Assembly (NCBI RefSeq): GCF_029813115.1
Contig: NZ_JAPZDS010000011.1
Span: forward strand, 90,670-154,669
Direction of reading: 5' to 3'
DNA from: Aureimonas sp. SK2
Lineage (GTDB): Bacteria; Pseudomonadota; Alphaproteobacteria; Rhizobiales; Rhizobiaceae
DNA length: 64,000 bases
Shown piece after piece: positions 33,323-42,727 of this stretch; within the stretch, counting starts at the first letter, position 1, and the number at the start of each line of letters is the position of its first letter. The position numbers and the translations under genes were made by a program. The notes below the pieces were generated by a model, which saw only the letters and a list, made by a program, of their open reading frames with translations, was not told the DNA's origin and searched no databases.

Positions 33323-35904
33323 GAATCCTGCTTGGGTCGGCCGGAAATCAGGGCGGTGACATCGACGAGGCATTTGGCCGTGTCGAAGCCGCCGGGACAG
33401 ATCAGGTAGTGCGGCGTCCAGACGGGATTGAACTTCTGCTTGAACGCCTTCAGCCCGTCGAAATGATAGAAGTTGCCGCCCTTGCGATACAGGAAGGAGC
33501 CGAAGCGGTTCCAGCGCGATGCGCCGCGCCGGTCCACGAGGCCCGACAAGGGAGCCGCCCCAAGGTTGAACCAGCGATAGCCCTCGTCCTTGCCGTACAT
33601 CAGGAGCCTGGCGAAGAGCGCATCCATGAGCACGCGCGACACGTCGGGCAGGAAGCGCATGAGATCGATCGAAAGCTCCTCCTTGCCGGCCCCCCGCCAG
33701 AGATTGGCGAAGGCGACGATCGCGCCGTCCTTGCGCATGACCGCCATGTCGAAGTGCCGGAGATAGTCGGGGTCGAAATAGCCGAGCGAGAAGCCCTTCT
33801 CGGAGCCGGCCTTGTTCTGGAGCCACGCGTCGGAGACCGCGCGCAGCTCCTCTATCTCGGCCATCACCGCTTCCGGCCCGATGATCTCGAATTCCAGCCC
33901 CTCGCGCTCCGCACGCCGGATGGCGGTACGCAGGTTCTGCATCTTGGGGCCTTCGAGCTTGAAGGCCGGCAGATCCACGCGCGCGACCTCGCCGAGCTTG
34001 AGTGCGGTCAGGCCCATGTCCAGGAACAGCGGAAGGCTCGGGGCGCCCACCTCGTAGAAGACCGGCCGCTCCGCCTGCCGGTCCGCGAGGTCGCGGAAGC
34101 TCCAGGCGAGTTCGGTGACGACATCGGGCGGGCCGACGGGCTCGCCGAGCGCGATCAGGCTTCCGCCCGAGCGCGCATACATCACGAAGCCGCGCCGGTC
34201 GGGCGAGAACAGGAAGCGTTTGTCCCCGAGCAGGGCCAGACAGGACATCGTGGACGGAGAGGTCGCGACGATCTCGGGAACTTCCGGCGGTACGGCGCTG
34301 GCGCGCTGCAGGCGCTCGGTCCGCCGGTGGATGGCGACGTCGAGACCGACCGCCGCCACGATCGCCACCGCCACCACGCTCGCCCGCAGGAAGCGCGGCG
34401 CGTCGGCGTCCAGCGCGAAGTCCCACCACATCGTGTTGGCGTATTCCACGTGGCGATAGGCGAAGAAGCCGAGCCAGATGGACGCCATGACCGTGGCGAG
34501 GACCGCCGCCAGCCAGCTCCAGGTGAGGGCGAACGGGTTGAGCACGGAGCGCCGGTAGAAGGCACGCCGGAAGCCGAGGAGAAGCGTCGCCTGGACCACG
34601 AGGAGCACGGCCTCCTCCCAGTCGAGACCGCGGAAGACGGCGAACACCGCACCGGCGAGGAGAAGGCCGAGCGAGACGACCCAGGCGCGCCACAGCCGCT
34701 TGGCAAGTCCCCGCGCGACGATCAGCAGCGCCACACCGACGAAGCTCGCCGCGAGCTGCGACATCTCGATGAAGGGGAGCGGGACGATGTCGCCCAGCGT
34801 GCCGATGCGCTGCTCGGCGGTGGGCAGCGAGCCGGAGGCGAGCAGCACCAGTCCGCCGCCGAACGTCAGGGCGGCGACGGCCGGCGGCACGATGGGCTCG
34901 ACCGCCCGCACGAGTTCCTTCGCCGGCCCGGTCACCACGCCGCGGCGGCGGACTGCTTCCACCACCGCGAGGCCGATCACGGTCACGACCAGCGGCATCA
35001 CCGTGTAGATGAGGCGGTACAGCACCAGGGCCGCGACGACATCTGCGCGGTCCGAAAGGCCGAGCGTGACAAGTAGCGTCGCCTCGAAGGCGCCGAGCCC
35101 CCCCGGCGCAGAGGACGCCACGCCGACCACGGTGGCCACGGCGAAGACCAGGGAGAAGAGAAGGAAGCTGCCCACCGTGCCCGGAGGCATCAGGACGTAG
35201 AGGACGGCCGCGGCGGCCCCCACATCGACGATGCCGGCCACGAGTTGGACCAGCGCCCCGCGATGCGAAGGCAGGGCCATGTGGAAGCGGCCGATCCGCA
35301 CTTCGCGCGCCCCGCGCGAAAGCCAGAACACGAAGAGCGCGACCAACGCGACGATCACGACGCCGAGAACCAGATCGACGCGGTGGTCGATGTCCCGGAG
35401 GAAGGGGATGCCGCTCGGATCCACCATCAGAGCGACGCCGAGCATGATGGCGAGCGCGAACCAGAGGGCGAACCAGGACGTGCCGACGATGCGGCCGATG
35501 TCGGCCAGCTCGATCCCGCCGGACTTGTAGGCATGGTAGCGCAGGGCGCCGCCGGTCAGCAGCGGGAAGCCGAGCGCGTTGGAGATGGCGTAGCCCGCCG
35601 CCCCGACGGTGGCCGCGACGGGGCGCGACACGCGGCCAGGCGCGATCGTTTCGACGGCGACGACATCGTAGAGGGAAACCGCCGCGAAGCTGACGACGGT
35701 GAAGAAGACGGCGAGGACGAGTGCCGTCGCCGGGACGTTCGAGAACGCGGCGCGGATCTCGTCCAGCGAGAGATCCGCCATCATGGCGTGAAGCGTCGTG
35801 AACGCGACCGCCGTGATCGCCAGACCGATGCCGACGGGTATCCAGGTCTTCCAGCCGCGCCCCGATCGTGGCGCCGGTTCGCTGACTTCCGCTTCCACGC
35901 TCAT
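33319..35904 (-). CDS. lpiA: bifunctional lysyl-phosphatidylglycerol synthase/flippase (MprF/LpiA)
   Basis: An 861-residue membrane enzyme. The N-terminal part has about 14 helices, including the flippase domain (SNALGFPLLTGGALRYHAY; SAPGGLGAFEATLL). The C-terminal third is a soluble DUF2156 GNAT-like aminoacyl-transfer domain with FLFSPDRRGFVMYARSG and NLGAAPLSGL. It moves lysine from Lys-tRNA to phosphatidylglycerol and flips the product, lowering surface charge under acid or peptide stress. The chosen ATG at 35904 has AGGTGG upstream; an ATG at 35934 in frame is possible. It forms an operon with acvB. Confidence 0.92.
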   Translation of the reverse strand: MSVEAEVSEPAPRSGRGWKTWIPVGIGLAITAVAFTTLHAMMADLSLDEIRAAFSNVPATALVLAVFFTVVSFAAVSLYDVVAVETIAPGRVSRPVAATVGAAGYAISNALGFPLLTGGALRYHAYKSGGIELADIGRIVGTSWFALWFALAIMLGVALMVDPSGIPFLRDIDHRVDLVLGVVIVALVALFVFWLSRGAREVRIGRFHMALPSHRGALVQLVAGIVDVGAAAAVLYVLMPPGTVGSFLLFSLVFAVATVVGVASSAPGGLGAFEATLLVTLGLSDRADVVAALVLYRLIYTVMPLVVTVIGLAVVEAVRRRGVVTGPAKELVRAVEPIVPPAVAALTFGGGLVLLASGSLPTAEQRIGTLGDIVPLPFIEMSQLAASFVGVALLIVARGLAKRLWRAWVVSLGLLLAGAVFAVFRGLDWEEAVLLVVQATLLLGFRRAFYRRSVLNPFALTWSWLAAVLATVMASIWLGFFAYRHVEYANTMWWDFALDADAPRFLRASVVAVAIVAAVGLDVAIHRRTERLQRASAVPPEVPEIVATSPSTMSCLALLGDKRFLFSPDRRGFVMYARSGGSLIALGEPVGPPDVVTELAWSFRDLADRQAERPVFYEVGAPSLPLFLDMGLTALKLGEVARVDLPAFKLEGPKMQNLRTAIRRAEREGLEFEIIGPEAVMAEIEELRAVSDAWLQNKAGSEKGFSLGYFDPDYLRHFDMAVMRKDGAIVAFANLWRGAGKEELSIDLMRFLPDVSRVLMDALFARLLMYGKDEGYRWFNLGAAPLSGLVDRRGASRWNRFGSFLYRKGGNFYHFDGLKAFKQKFNPVWTPHYLICPGGFDTAKCLVDVTALISGRPKQDS

Positions 35905-36002
35905 CGCCACCTGCACGTCCTGGCTTTTCGCCATATGCCCGCATGGGCATCGGCGGGAAGGGGGAGTGACCCAAAACGTGGGCGGCCACAAGTCGTGCGA
36001 TC

Positions 36003-36024
36003 CGTCTTACGGAAAATTAAGACG
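36003..36024. promoter_or_regulatory. 7-bp inverted repeat upstream of lpiA
   Basis: CGTCTTA at 36003-36009 and TAAGACG at 36018-36024 form a perfect inverted repeat around an 8-base spacer, about 100 bases upstream of lpiA and 160 bases upstream of the divergent GGDEF-EAL gene. The arrangement resembles an operator. The regulator is unknown. The rest of the 280-base spacer has no gene. Confidence 0.4.
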
Positions 36025-36184
36025 CCGAGCCCAACCATTCGCCGAAGGTCCCCGTCCTGGTTCACCTGTGCTGCTGCCATCGTCGACGATCCGTCAGGTA
36101 ACGGAACCATAACGTGCACGATCTAAGGAATATTGCCGAACATTTCGTTCTTCGCGGCCCGATCTCAGGGTGGACAGAGGCTTC

Positions 36185-38647
36185 GTGAAAACACGGTCGT
36201 ACATCTCGATCAACGCGAAGCTCCTGGCGTGCGGGCTGGCCCTGGCGCTTTTGGGTGCCGGCTTCACCATGGCCGTCAACCGCAGCAGCGAGGCGGTGGT
36301 CGAGTCGGTCGACCGCGTCTTCCGCGAGGGCGCCGATCCTCTGGCGCGCGTCGAAGCCGCCTTCGTGCGGGCGGACGAACTGGCCGAGCGGTTCTCCAAC
36401 GAGCGTATGGGCGACCCGAACCGCATCGTCACGCGCGAGGAGACCTCGCGGCTGGCCGAAGGGCTGTCCAAGATCCTGACCGAGTTGCGGACGGTGTCGC
36501 TGGAAGGGCGTCCCGTCAGCCGTCGCCTCGACAATCTCGCCTACGCAATCAACCGGTTGCGCATGGCGGACGGGGACATCACCCGGCGTCTTCTGCGCCG
36601 AGAGATGAGCCAGATCGTGACCAGCCTCAACTTCATCACCCGCGACATGCGCGACGAGGTGGCGGCTTTGCGCGCGGAAACCGCCTCCCGCTCGGAGAAC
36701 CTGAAGCGCTTCCTGTCGCTCGGGGTTCTGGCCGGAATCATGGCCGGCCTGCTGATGCTCCTGTTCCTGATGCGTAGCATCGCGCGGTCCATCCGACAGG
36801 CCACCGTGAACCTTCTGAGGGTGAGCGGGGAGGACGTGCAGCCTCCCCGGCACGGCGATGCGATCGAGCAGCTCGAGGCGGCGATCCACTTCATCGAGGC
36901 GACGGTCGACGGACGCTTCCAGGAGATCGCCGAGGGCGGCAACCGGACGAAGCGCCGCTTCGAGGAAGAGCTTCAGCGCCAGCGCCGCCGCTTCGACGAC
37001 GCGCTGAACAACGTACCGCAGGCCTTCTGCGTGATCGACGATGAGAACAAGCTTCTCAGCGTCAACGCGGCCTTCTCGGAACTGTTTCCGACCATGCGCG
37101 TCGGAATGGCGACGATGGGCGAGGAGGCCGATCCGCTGCTGGCCGCGCTTCTGGCCGGACCGCACCAGGAGTTCGAGTCGCGCGAGACGGCGGATGGTCG
37201 AAACTTCGAGCTTCGCCGCCATGCCAGCCCGCATGTCGGCGGCACGATCGTGATCTTCGAGGACGTGACCCGGATCCAGGCCGCGAACCGGGAGATGGAA
37301 CGGCTTTCCGGTCAGGACCCCCTCACGGGCCTCGCCAACCGCACCCGCTTCTATACCGCTCTCGACGAGATGCTGCAGGGCTACGGCGGCGACAGCGACA
37401 TCGTGGTCCTGTCGATCGACGTCGAGGACTTCAACACCGTGAACGCCACGCTGGGCCAGCGGGCCGGCGACGATCTGCTTCGTCAGCTCGGCGAGCGGTT
37501 CAGGAGCCTGGTTCCCTCCGACGCGCTCGTCGCGCGGCTGGACGGCGACGAGTTCGGCATCCTCCTCGTGGCCCCGGAGGAACCGGGCTCCAAGCAGCGG
37601 CTGGTGCGGGCCGTGATGGACGTCGTGGACGGGCGTCCGATCCGCGTGGCGGGGCGTCCGCTCGCCGTGTCCGTCGCGGTCGGCATGGTCTCGATCAGCC
37701 GCGACGACCGGACGTCGGGCCTCGACGCGGCCCGCGCGATGCAGGACTGCGAACTCGCGCTCCAGCAGGCGAAGGCGCAGCCGACGCGCAAGTTCAAGGC
37801 CTATCGTCCCGAGCTGCGCGAGGAGCTCCAGGCGAAGCAACTGATGATCGCCGACCTGCGCGCCGCGCTCGAGCGGGGCGAGTTCGAGCTGCATTTCCAG
37901 CCCTTCGTCGATCTCAAGCGACGGGCCGTGTCGGGCTTCGAGGCGCTGGTGCGCTGGCGTCATCCGACGCGCGGACTGGTCGGGCCTGCGACCTTCATCC
38001 CCCTGATGGAGGAGATGGGGATGATCGTCCCGCTCGGGCGCTTCGTGCTGGCCGAGGCCTGCCGCCAGGCCGCCGGGTGGCCGGCGAACCTCACCATCTC
38101 GGTCAACCTGTCGCCGATCCAGGTGAAGAGCCCGGGCCTCGTCGCAGCCGTCCAAAGCGCTTTGAAGACCAGCGGTCTCGCGCCCCAGCGCCTGCAGCTC
38201 GAGGTCACGGAATCACTGTTCCTCGACGACGCGGAAGGGGTTCTCGAGACGCTCCAGAACCTTCGCAAGCTCGGGCTCGTCGTTTCCATGGACGATTTCG
38301 GGACCGGCTATTCGTCGCTCGGCTATCTCAGCCGTTTCCCCTTCGACAAGATCAAGATCGACCAGTCCTTCGTGCGCGACATGAACCGCGACGAGAACAT
38401 CGCCATCGTGCGCGCCGTGATGGGGCTCGGCGCGGCGATGAAGATGAACGTCATCGCCGAAGGCGTCGAGACGGTCGACCAGCTTTTGCGCCTCGAGCAG
38501 GAGGGCTGCCGCGAGGTCCAGGGATACCTCTTCGCCAAGCCGCGCCCCGCTTCGGACCTGCCCAAGATCCTGGTGGACGTGCGCGAGGGGTTCCGGAGCG
38601 GCCGCTTCAGCGGCAAGCCGCCGGCCGAGGTCATGAAGGCCGGCTGA
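36185..38647 (+). CDS. membrane PAS-GGDEF-EAL cyclic-di-GMP signalling protein
   Basis: An 820-residue protein. TM1 (about 11-28) and TM2 (about 176-195) flank a helical periplasmic sensor of about 145 residues. A short HAMP-like/coiled-coil region leads to a PAS domain (about 270-365), a GGDEF domain (about 380-540) and an EAL domain (about 550-800). The GGDEF signature is changed to DGDEF (453-457). The EAL domain is intact, with EALVRW (586-591) and DDFGTGYSS (703-711), so phosphodiesterase activity is more likely than synthesis. The GTG at 36185 has AGAGG four bases upstream; an earlier GTG at 36170 is badly spaced. It ends two bases before the convergent fliI. Confidence 0.9.
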   Translation: MKTRSYISINAKLLACGLALALLGAGFTMAVNRSSEAVVESVDRVFREGADPLARVEAAFVRADELAERFSNERMGDPNRIVTREETSRLAEGLSKILTELRTVSLEGRPVSRRLDNLAYAINRLRMADGDITRRLLRREMSQIVTSLNFITRDMRDEVAALRAETASRSENLKRFLSLGVLAGIMAGLLMLLFLMRSIARSIRQATVNLLRVSGEDVQPPRHGDAIEQLEAAIHFIEATVDGRFQEIAEGGNRTKRRFEEELQRQRRRFDDALNNVPQAFCVIDDENKLLSVNAAFSELFPTMRVGMATMGEEADPLLAALLAGPHQEFESRETADGRNFELRRHASPHVGGTIVIFEDVTRIQAANREMERLSGQDPLTGLANRTRFYTALDEMLQGYGGDSDIVVLSIDVEDFNTVNATLGQRAGDDLLRQLGERFRSLVPSDALVARLDGDEFGILLVAPEEPGSKQRLVRAVMDVVDGRPIRVAGRPLAVSVAVGMVSISRDDRTSGLDAARAMQDCELALQQAKAQPTRKFKAYRPELREELQAKQLMIADLRAALERGEFELHFQPFVDLKRRAVSGFEALVRWRHPTRGLVGPATFIPLMEEMGMIVPLGRFVLAEACRQAAGWPANLTISVNLSPIQVKSPGLVAAVQSALKTSGLAPQRLQLEVTESLFLDDAEGVLETLQNLRKLGLVVSMDDFGTGYSSLGYLSRFPFDKIKIDQSFVRDMNRDENIAIVRAVMGLGAAMKMNVIAEGVETVDQLLRLEQEGCREVQGYLFAKPRPASDLPKILVDVREGFRSGRFSGKPPAEVMKAG

Positions 38648-38649
38648 GG

Positions 38650-39978
38650 TCAGCCAGGGGAGATCGACGTCTTCAGCCGCCGCGACAGCTCGTCGAACGG
38701 GGCGGTGGACGGGTCGTCGACCGGATGCTGCATCATGCAGCCGTAGACGTGGGGCACCAGGTCCACGGCCTGATCGAGCGTCGGATCGGCACCGCGCTGG
38801 TAGCCGCCGAGCAGACGCAGGTCGCGCGTGTCCTCGTAGCGCGCGATCATCGCCTTGAGCCGGGAGACGAGCTCACGCTCCTCCGGCTTCCAGGCGAGGT
38901 CGGCCATGCGCGAGATCGACTTCAGGAGATCGATCGCGGGAAAGCGGCCTTCCTCGGCGATCGCCCGGTCGAGGACGATATGCCCGTCGAGCGTGCCGCG
39001 GATCGCGTCGGCCACCGGCTCGTTGTGGTCGTCGCCATCGACCAGCACGGCGAAGAGGCCGGTGATCGTGCCCTTTCCTTCCGCGCCGGGACCGGCCCGC
39101 TCCAGAAGGCGGGGCAGTTCGGAGAAGACGCTGGGCGGATAGCCGCGCGCCACCGGCGGCTCGCCGGCCGCGAGCGCCACGTCGCGCGCCGCATGGGCGA
39201 GGCGCGTCACGGAATCGACGATCAGGAGGACATGGTCGCCCTGGTCGCGGAAGTATTCCGCAACGGTCATCGCGGTCTTGGGGGCAAGGCGGCGCATCAT
39301 GGCGCTCTCGTCGCCCGTCGCCACCACCGTGACGACGCGCGAGAGGTCGCCGCGCATGGTCTCCTCCAGGAACTCGCGCACCTCTCGGCCGCGCTCGCCG
39401 ACCAGGGCCACGACCACCGTGTCGAAGCCGGGCGCCCGCGCCAGCATGCCCATCAGGGTCGACTTGCCGACGCCCGAGCCGGCGAAGATCCCCATGCGCT
39501 GGCCGCGGATCAGCGGCGTGAAGATGTCGATCGCGCGCACCCGCGTCGGTACGGGCTGGCGGATGCGGGCGCGCCGCATCGCCGCGTCGGGAAGCTGGTC
39601 GGTGACGAACTCGGTGTCGCCGTTCTCCAGCGGCCCGAGATCGTCGCAGGGGCGTCCGAAGGCGTCCACCGTCCGTCCCTTCCAGGCAGGGGACGGCGCG
39701 ACCGTGACCGGGCCGGTGCGCCAGGCCAGCGTGCGCACGCCGCTGTGGAAGCGCACGGCAAACGGCTTGACGGTGGCCGCGGCCTCCTCGACGCGCACGA
39801 CCTCGCCGAGCTCGGGTCCCTGCGGACCCTCGCAGACCACGCAGTCGCCGAGCCGCACATAAGGGCTGAGGCCGGCCACGCGGAACGACTGGGGCGTAAC
39901 GTCGACCACATGGCCGCTGACGCGCACCAAGGGCTGATCCAGGCCGGACAGATCCTTCCTCCGGCTGGCTTCCGTCAC
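38650..39978 (-). CDS. fliI: flagellar export ATPase FliI
   Basis: A 442-residue F1-beta-like ATPase that energises the flagellar type III export apparatus. Walker A is GSGVGKST (167-174); Walker B lies in DHVLLIVDSVTR; the export-ATPase signature ARGYPPSVF-SELP is present. The start codon is GTG and overlaps the stop of flgF by four bases. It converges with the GGDEF-EAL gene. Confidence 0.96.
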   Translation of the reverse strand: MTEASRRKDLSGLDQPLVRVSGHVVDVTPQSFRVAGLSPYVRLGDCVVCEGPQGPELGEVVRVEEAAATVKPFAVRFHSGVRTLAWRTGPVTVAPSPAWKGRTVDAFGRPCDDLGPLENGDTEFVTDQLPDAAMRRARIRQPVPTRVRAIDIFTPLIRGQRMGIFAGSGVGKSTLMGMLARAPGFDTVVVALVGERGREVREFLEETMRGDLSRVVTVVATGDESAMMRRLAPKTAMTVAEYFRDQGDHVLLIVDSVTRLAHAARDVALAAGEPPVARGYPPSVFSELPRLLERAGPGAEGKGTITGLFAVLVDGDDHNEPVADAIRGTLDGHIVLDRAIAEEGRFPAIDLLKSISRMADLAWKPEERELVSRLKAMIARYEDTRDLRLLGGYQRGADPTLDQAVDLVPHVYGCMMQHPVDDPSTAPFDELSRRLKTSISPG

Positions 39979-40700
39979 TTGTTGGCTCCGAGCTGGGTGA
40001 CAGCCCCGTTCAGCGAGTTCTCGGAGGTCTGGATCACGCTGGCGGCCTGCTCGAACACCCGCTGCACTTCGATGAGGCGGGTCATCTCAAGGATCGGATT
40101 GACGTTGGAGCCTTCCACGAAGCCTTGTGCGATGCGGTCGTCGTTGAAGTCCACGACGGGCTGCGCCGGCGCATCGGGCACCACGCCGGACGTGCCGGCG
40201 CGCGACAGGTTGGCCCCGGCCGGCATCCGGAAGAGGCCGACGGCGCCGATCTGGCCGCCGCCCTGGGTGATCATGCCGTCACGGGCGACCTGGATCGGGC
40301 CGCCGTTCGGGTCGATCTGGAGCGGTGCGCCGCCGACGTCGAGAAAGGGCTCGCCGTTCACGGTGCGCAGTTCGCCTTCCTCGGACATCATCATCCGCCC
40401 GTCGCGCGTGTAGACGGGGCCGCGCGGGGTCTGGATCGCGAAGAAGGCGTCGCCGGCCACCGCCAGGTCGAGCGGGTTGCCGGTCTGGGTCAGCGCGCCG
40501 GCGCGGGTCGACAGGAACTGCTGCCCTTCGGAGACGAAGGCCACCGGCCGATTGGACGCGCGCGACAGGATCGTCTCGAACTTCACCTCTTCCGCACGAA
40601 ACCCGGGCGTGGACGCATTCGCCAGCTTGTTGGCCAGCGACTCTAGACGCTTCTCCATGGCGAGCTGCGCGGAAAGGGCGACGGGGAGCGTGGTTTGCAT
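39975..40700 (-). CDS. flgF: flagellar proximal rod protein FlgF
   Basis: A 241-residue rod protein. The N-terminal rod motif is degenerate (LANKLANASTPGFRAEE) and the C-terminal helix has NVNPILEMTRLIEVQRVFE, as in FlgF. DLAVAGDAFFAIQ and YTRDG are shared with FlgG. The ATG at 40700 gives the family N terminus. It is the first gene of the leftward flgF-fliI operon, divergent from motA. Confidence 0.93.
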   Translation of the reverse strand: MQTTLPVALSAQLAMEKRLESLANKLANASTPGFRAEEVKFETILSRASNRPVAFVSEGQQFLSTRAGALTQTGNPLDLAVAGDAFFAIQTPRGPVYTRDGRMMMSEEGELRTVNGEPFLDVGGAPLQIDPNGGPIQVARDGMITQGGGQIGAVGLFRMPAGANLSRAGTSGVVPDAPAQPVVDFNDDRIAQGFVEGSNVNPILEMTRLIEVQRVFEQAASVIQTSENSLNGAVTQLGANK

Positions 40701-40738
40701 GGGGTATCCGGGACTGATCGGCTGGAACGGGGTCGGCC

Positions 40739-40852
40739 CTGTGCGGGGACGGACCGAAGCGCCGCCATCCTGCCCGATGCGAATGGATCGAGGCTGACCG
40801 CTGCCGCGAGCCGGCCAAGGGACCGCCGGCTGCGACCGGTCTCCCCGCACAG
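40739..40852. repeat. widely spaced 11-bp perfect inverted repeat between flgF and motA
   Basis: CTGTGCGGGGA (40739-40749) is exactly complementary to TCCCCGCACAG (40842-40852), with 92 bases between. The pair lies in the 215-base divergent spacer, 39 bases from the flgF start and 64 bases from motA. It could be a pair of sites for one regulator in opposite orientation, each facing one operon, or the ends of a large hairpin. No gene is present in the spacer. Confidence 0.5.
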
Positions 40853-40915
40853 TCTCGCGCAAGTCCGCCCCGTTAATCCTTCTTACCAATTCCTTTATCG
40901 TTCAAGGACAGCCCG

Positions 40916-41782
40916 ATGGGTATCATTCTCGGCCTTATCGTGACGGTCGGCTGCGTTCTCGGCGGCTATGTCGCGGCAGGCGGACATCTCTATGTGCTCT
41001 GGCAGCCCTACGAGCTCGTCATCATCCTGGGCGCCGCCCTCGGCACGTTCCTGATCGCCAACAACATGAAAGTGGTGAAGGACACCGGAAAGGCGATCGG
41101 CGAGGCCTTCAAGAACGCCGTTCCCAAGCAGCGCGACTATCTCGACCTCCTGAGCCTCCTTCACTCGCTGATGCGCGAGATGAAGTCGAAGTCGCGCTCG
41201 GAGTTCGAGTCGCACGTCGACAACCCGGCAGAATCCTCGATCTTCAGCGCCTTCCCGAACATCCTGAAGAACAAGCCGATGACCGACTTCATCTGCGACT
41301 ACTGCCGCCTGATCATCGTCGGCAACGCCCGTCCGCACGAGATCGAGGCGCTGATGGAGGAGGAGATCCAGACGGTCGCGCGCGACCAGCTGAAGCCCAA
41401 GCACGCCATCCAGGACATCGCCGACGGTCTGCCGGCGCTGGGCATCGTGGCCGCGGTTCTGGGTATCGTGCACGCCATGGGCGCCCTCGACCAGTCGCCG
41501 GAAGTGCTCGGCCATCTCGTGGGCGCGGCGCTCGTCGGCACCTTCGCGGGCATCTTCTTTGCCTATGGCGTCTTCGGCCCGCTCGCCACCAAGGTGAAGA
41601 GCGTGCGCGAGAAGAAGATGCGCATGTACGTCATCATCAAGCAGACGCTGATCGCCTACATGAACGGCGCTCTTCCGCAGGTGGCACTGGAATACGGCCG
41701 CAAGGCGATCTCAGCCTACGACCGTCCGACCATCGACCAGGTGGAAGCCGAGACGATCGGCGGCGCGCCCTCGGCCGCATAA
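40916..41782 (+). CDS. motA: flagellar motor stator protein MotA
   Basis: A 288-residue four-helix stator subunit that forms the proton channel with MotB. The first helix [17 protein letters not shown], the cytoplasmic domain with charged residues contacting FliG, and the channel helices ([34 protein letters not shown]) are all present. AAGGA lies upstream of the ATG. First gene of the rightward operon. Confidence 0.96.
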   Translation: MGIILGLIVTVGCVLGGYVAAGGHLYVLWQPYELVIILGAALGTFLIANNMKVVKDTGKAIGEAFKNAVPKQRDYLDLLSLLHSLMREMKSKSRSEFESHVDNPAESSIFSAFPNILKNKPMTDFICDYCRLIIVGNARPHEIEALMEEEIQTVARDQLKPKHAIQDIADGLPALGIVAAVLGIVHAMGALDQSPEVLGHLVGAALVGTFAGIFFAYGVFGPLATKVKSVREKKMRMYVIIKQTLIAYMNGALPQVALEYGRKAISAYDRPTIDQVEAETIGGAPSAA

Positions 41783-41791
41783 GGAGGGACC

Positions 41792-42727
41792 ATGGACACG
41801 GTCACCGAACGCAACATCGGCGAGCGCCTGCGCTCCGCCGCCCGGATCGAGCCGGAAAAGTTCCCGCGCCTCAAGATCATCGGAACCCAGTGGGCCGAGG
41901 CCGTGTCCGCCAAGCTGGCGGCCAGCCACGCCAGTCCGCTCGCCGTCGAGTTCGTCGCGTCCTCGCCCTTCGCGCTGTCGCGCTCGGCCCTCGCCGAGAC
42001 GGACACGCAGCTCGCCCTGACGGTCCGCTCGTCCAAGTGGCGCGAGATGGCTCTCGTCGCCGCCGACGGCCGCTTCGCCGATACGGTGACCGAAGCCGGC
42101 TTCGGCGGCGACGGGCGCGACGCGCCCGGGCCGGCGCGTCCGCTCACCAGCGTCGGGCGTTTCTTCGCCGACGCCGCACTGCGCGCCTTCGTCGATGCCG
42201 GCAACGCGGTGTTCGCCGATGTCGTCGCGCTCGGCATGTCGCCCGACCGCTTCGTCAGCGACGGCATCGGCGAGAAGCTCGACGAATGGATCGCGCCGGA
42301 AGCGCGCAGCTTCGTGGAGTTCCGCTTCCGCGTGTCGATCGGACGCTGCGAGGCGGCGCTGAGGGTGGCGGTTCCCGAGGCCGCGCTGGCGCCGCACCGC
42401 CGCAAGTTCGCCGCCGTTCCCGAGGAAGGCCCGTCCATCGTTGACGAGACCTGGACGCGCGACCTGGAGGCCGGCTTCCAGAAGACGGACATGCACGTGC
42501 GCGCCATCCTTTGCGAGCAGCAGACGTCCCTCGGCGAGATCTCGATGCTCCAGGTCGGCCAGACGCTGGCGCTCGACGCCACGATGCAGAGCCTGGTGCT
42601 TCTGGAATGCGAGGGCCAGCGCCTGTTCCGCGGCACGATGGGCCGCTCGCGCGACACCTATGTCGTCAAGGTCTCGGAACCCGTGGACCCGACGGAGGAG
42701 TTCATCGATGACATCCTGGCTCATTGA
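41792..42727 (+). CDS. fliM: flagellar motor switch protein FliM
   Basis: A 311-residue divergent, rhizobial-type FliM. The CheY-binding N terminus is short and poorly conserved. The central CheC-like domain is weakly conserved (VGRFFADAALRAFVDAG). The C-terminal SpoA domain contains LGEISMLQVGQTLALDATM. AAGGAGGGA precedes the ATG. Its position between motA and fliN, and the SpoA domain, support the assignment. Its 3' end overlaps the next gene by 20 bases. Confidence 0.88.
   Translation: MDTVTERNIGERLRSAARIEPEKFPRLKIIGTQWAEAVSAKLAASHASPLAVEFVASSPFALSRSALAETDTQLALTVRSSKWREMALVAADGRFADTVTEAGFGGDGRDAPGPARPLTSVGRFFADAALRAFVDAGNAVFADVVALGMSPDRFVSDGIGEKLDEWIAPEARSFVEFRFRVSIGRCEAALRVAVPEAALAPHRRKFAAVPEEGPSIVDETWTRDLEAGFQKTDMHVRAILCEQQTSLGEISMLQVGQTLALDATMQSLVLLECEGQRLFRGTMGRSRDTYVVKVSEPVDPTEEFIDDILAH

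Noticed and set aside
31895..35989. A continuous 1,364-codon - strand frame that would fuse acvB to an lpiA-overlapping product
   Set aside because: The upstream part is out of frame with the real LpiA sequence. AcvB has its own ATG and signal sequence at 33322.
40871..40890. CtrA box upstream of motA (GTTAATCCTTCTTACC)
   Set aside because: Only one TTAA is present and the second half-site is TTAC at the wrong spacing.
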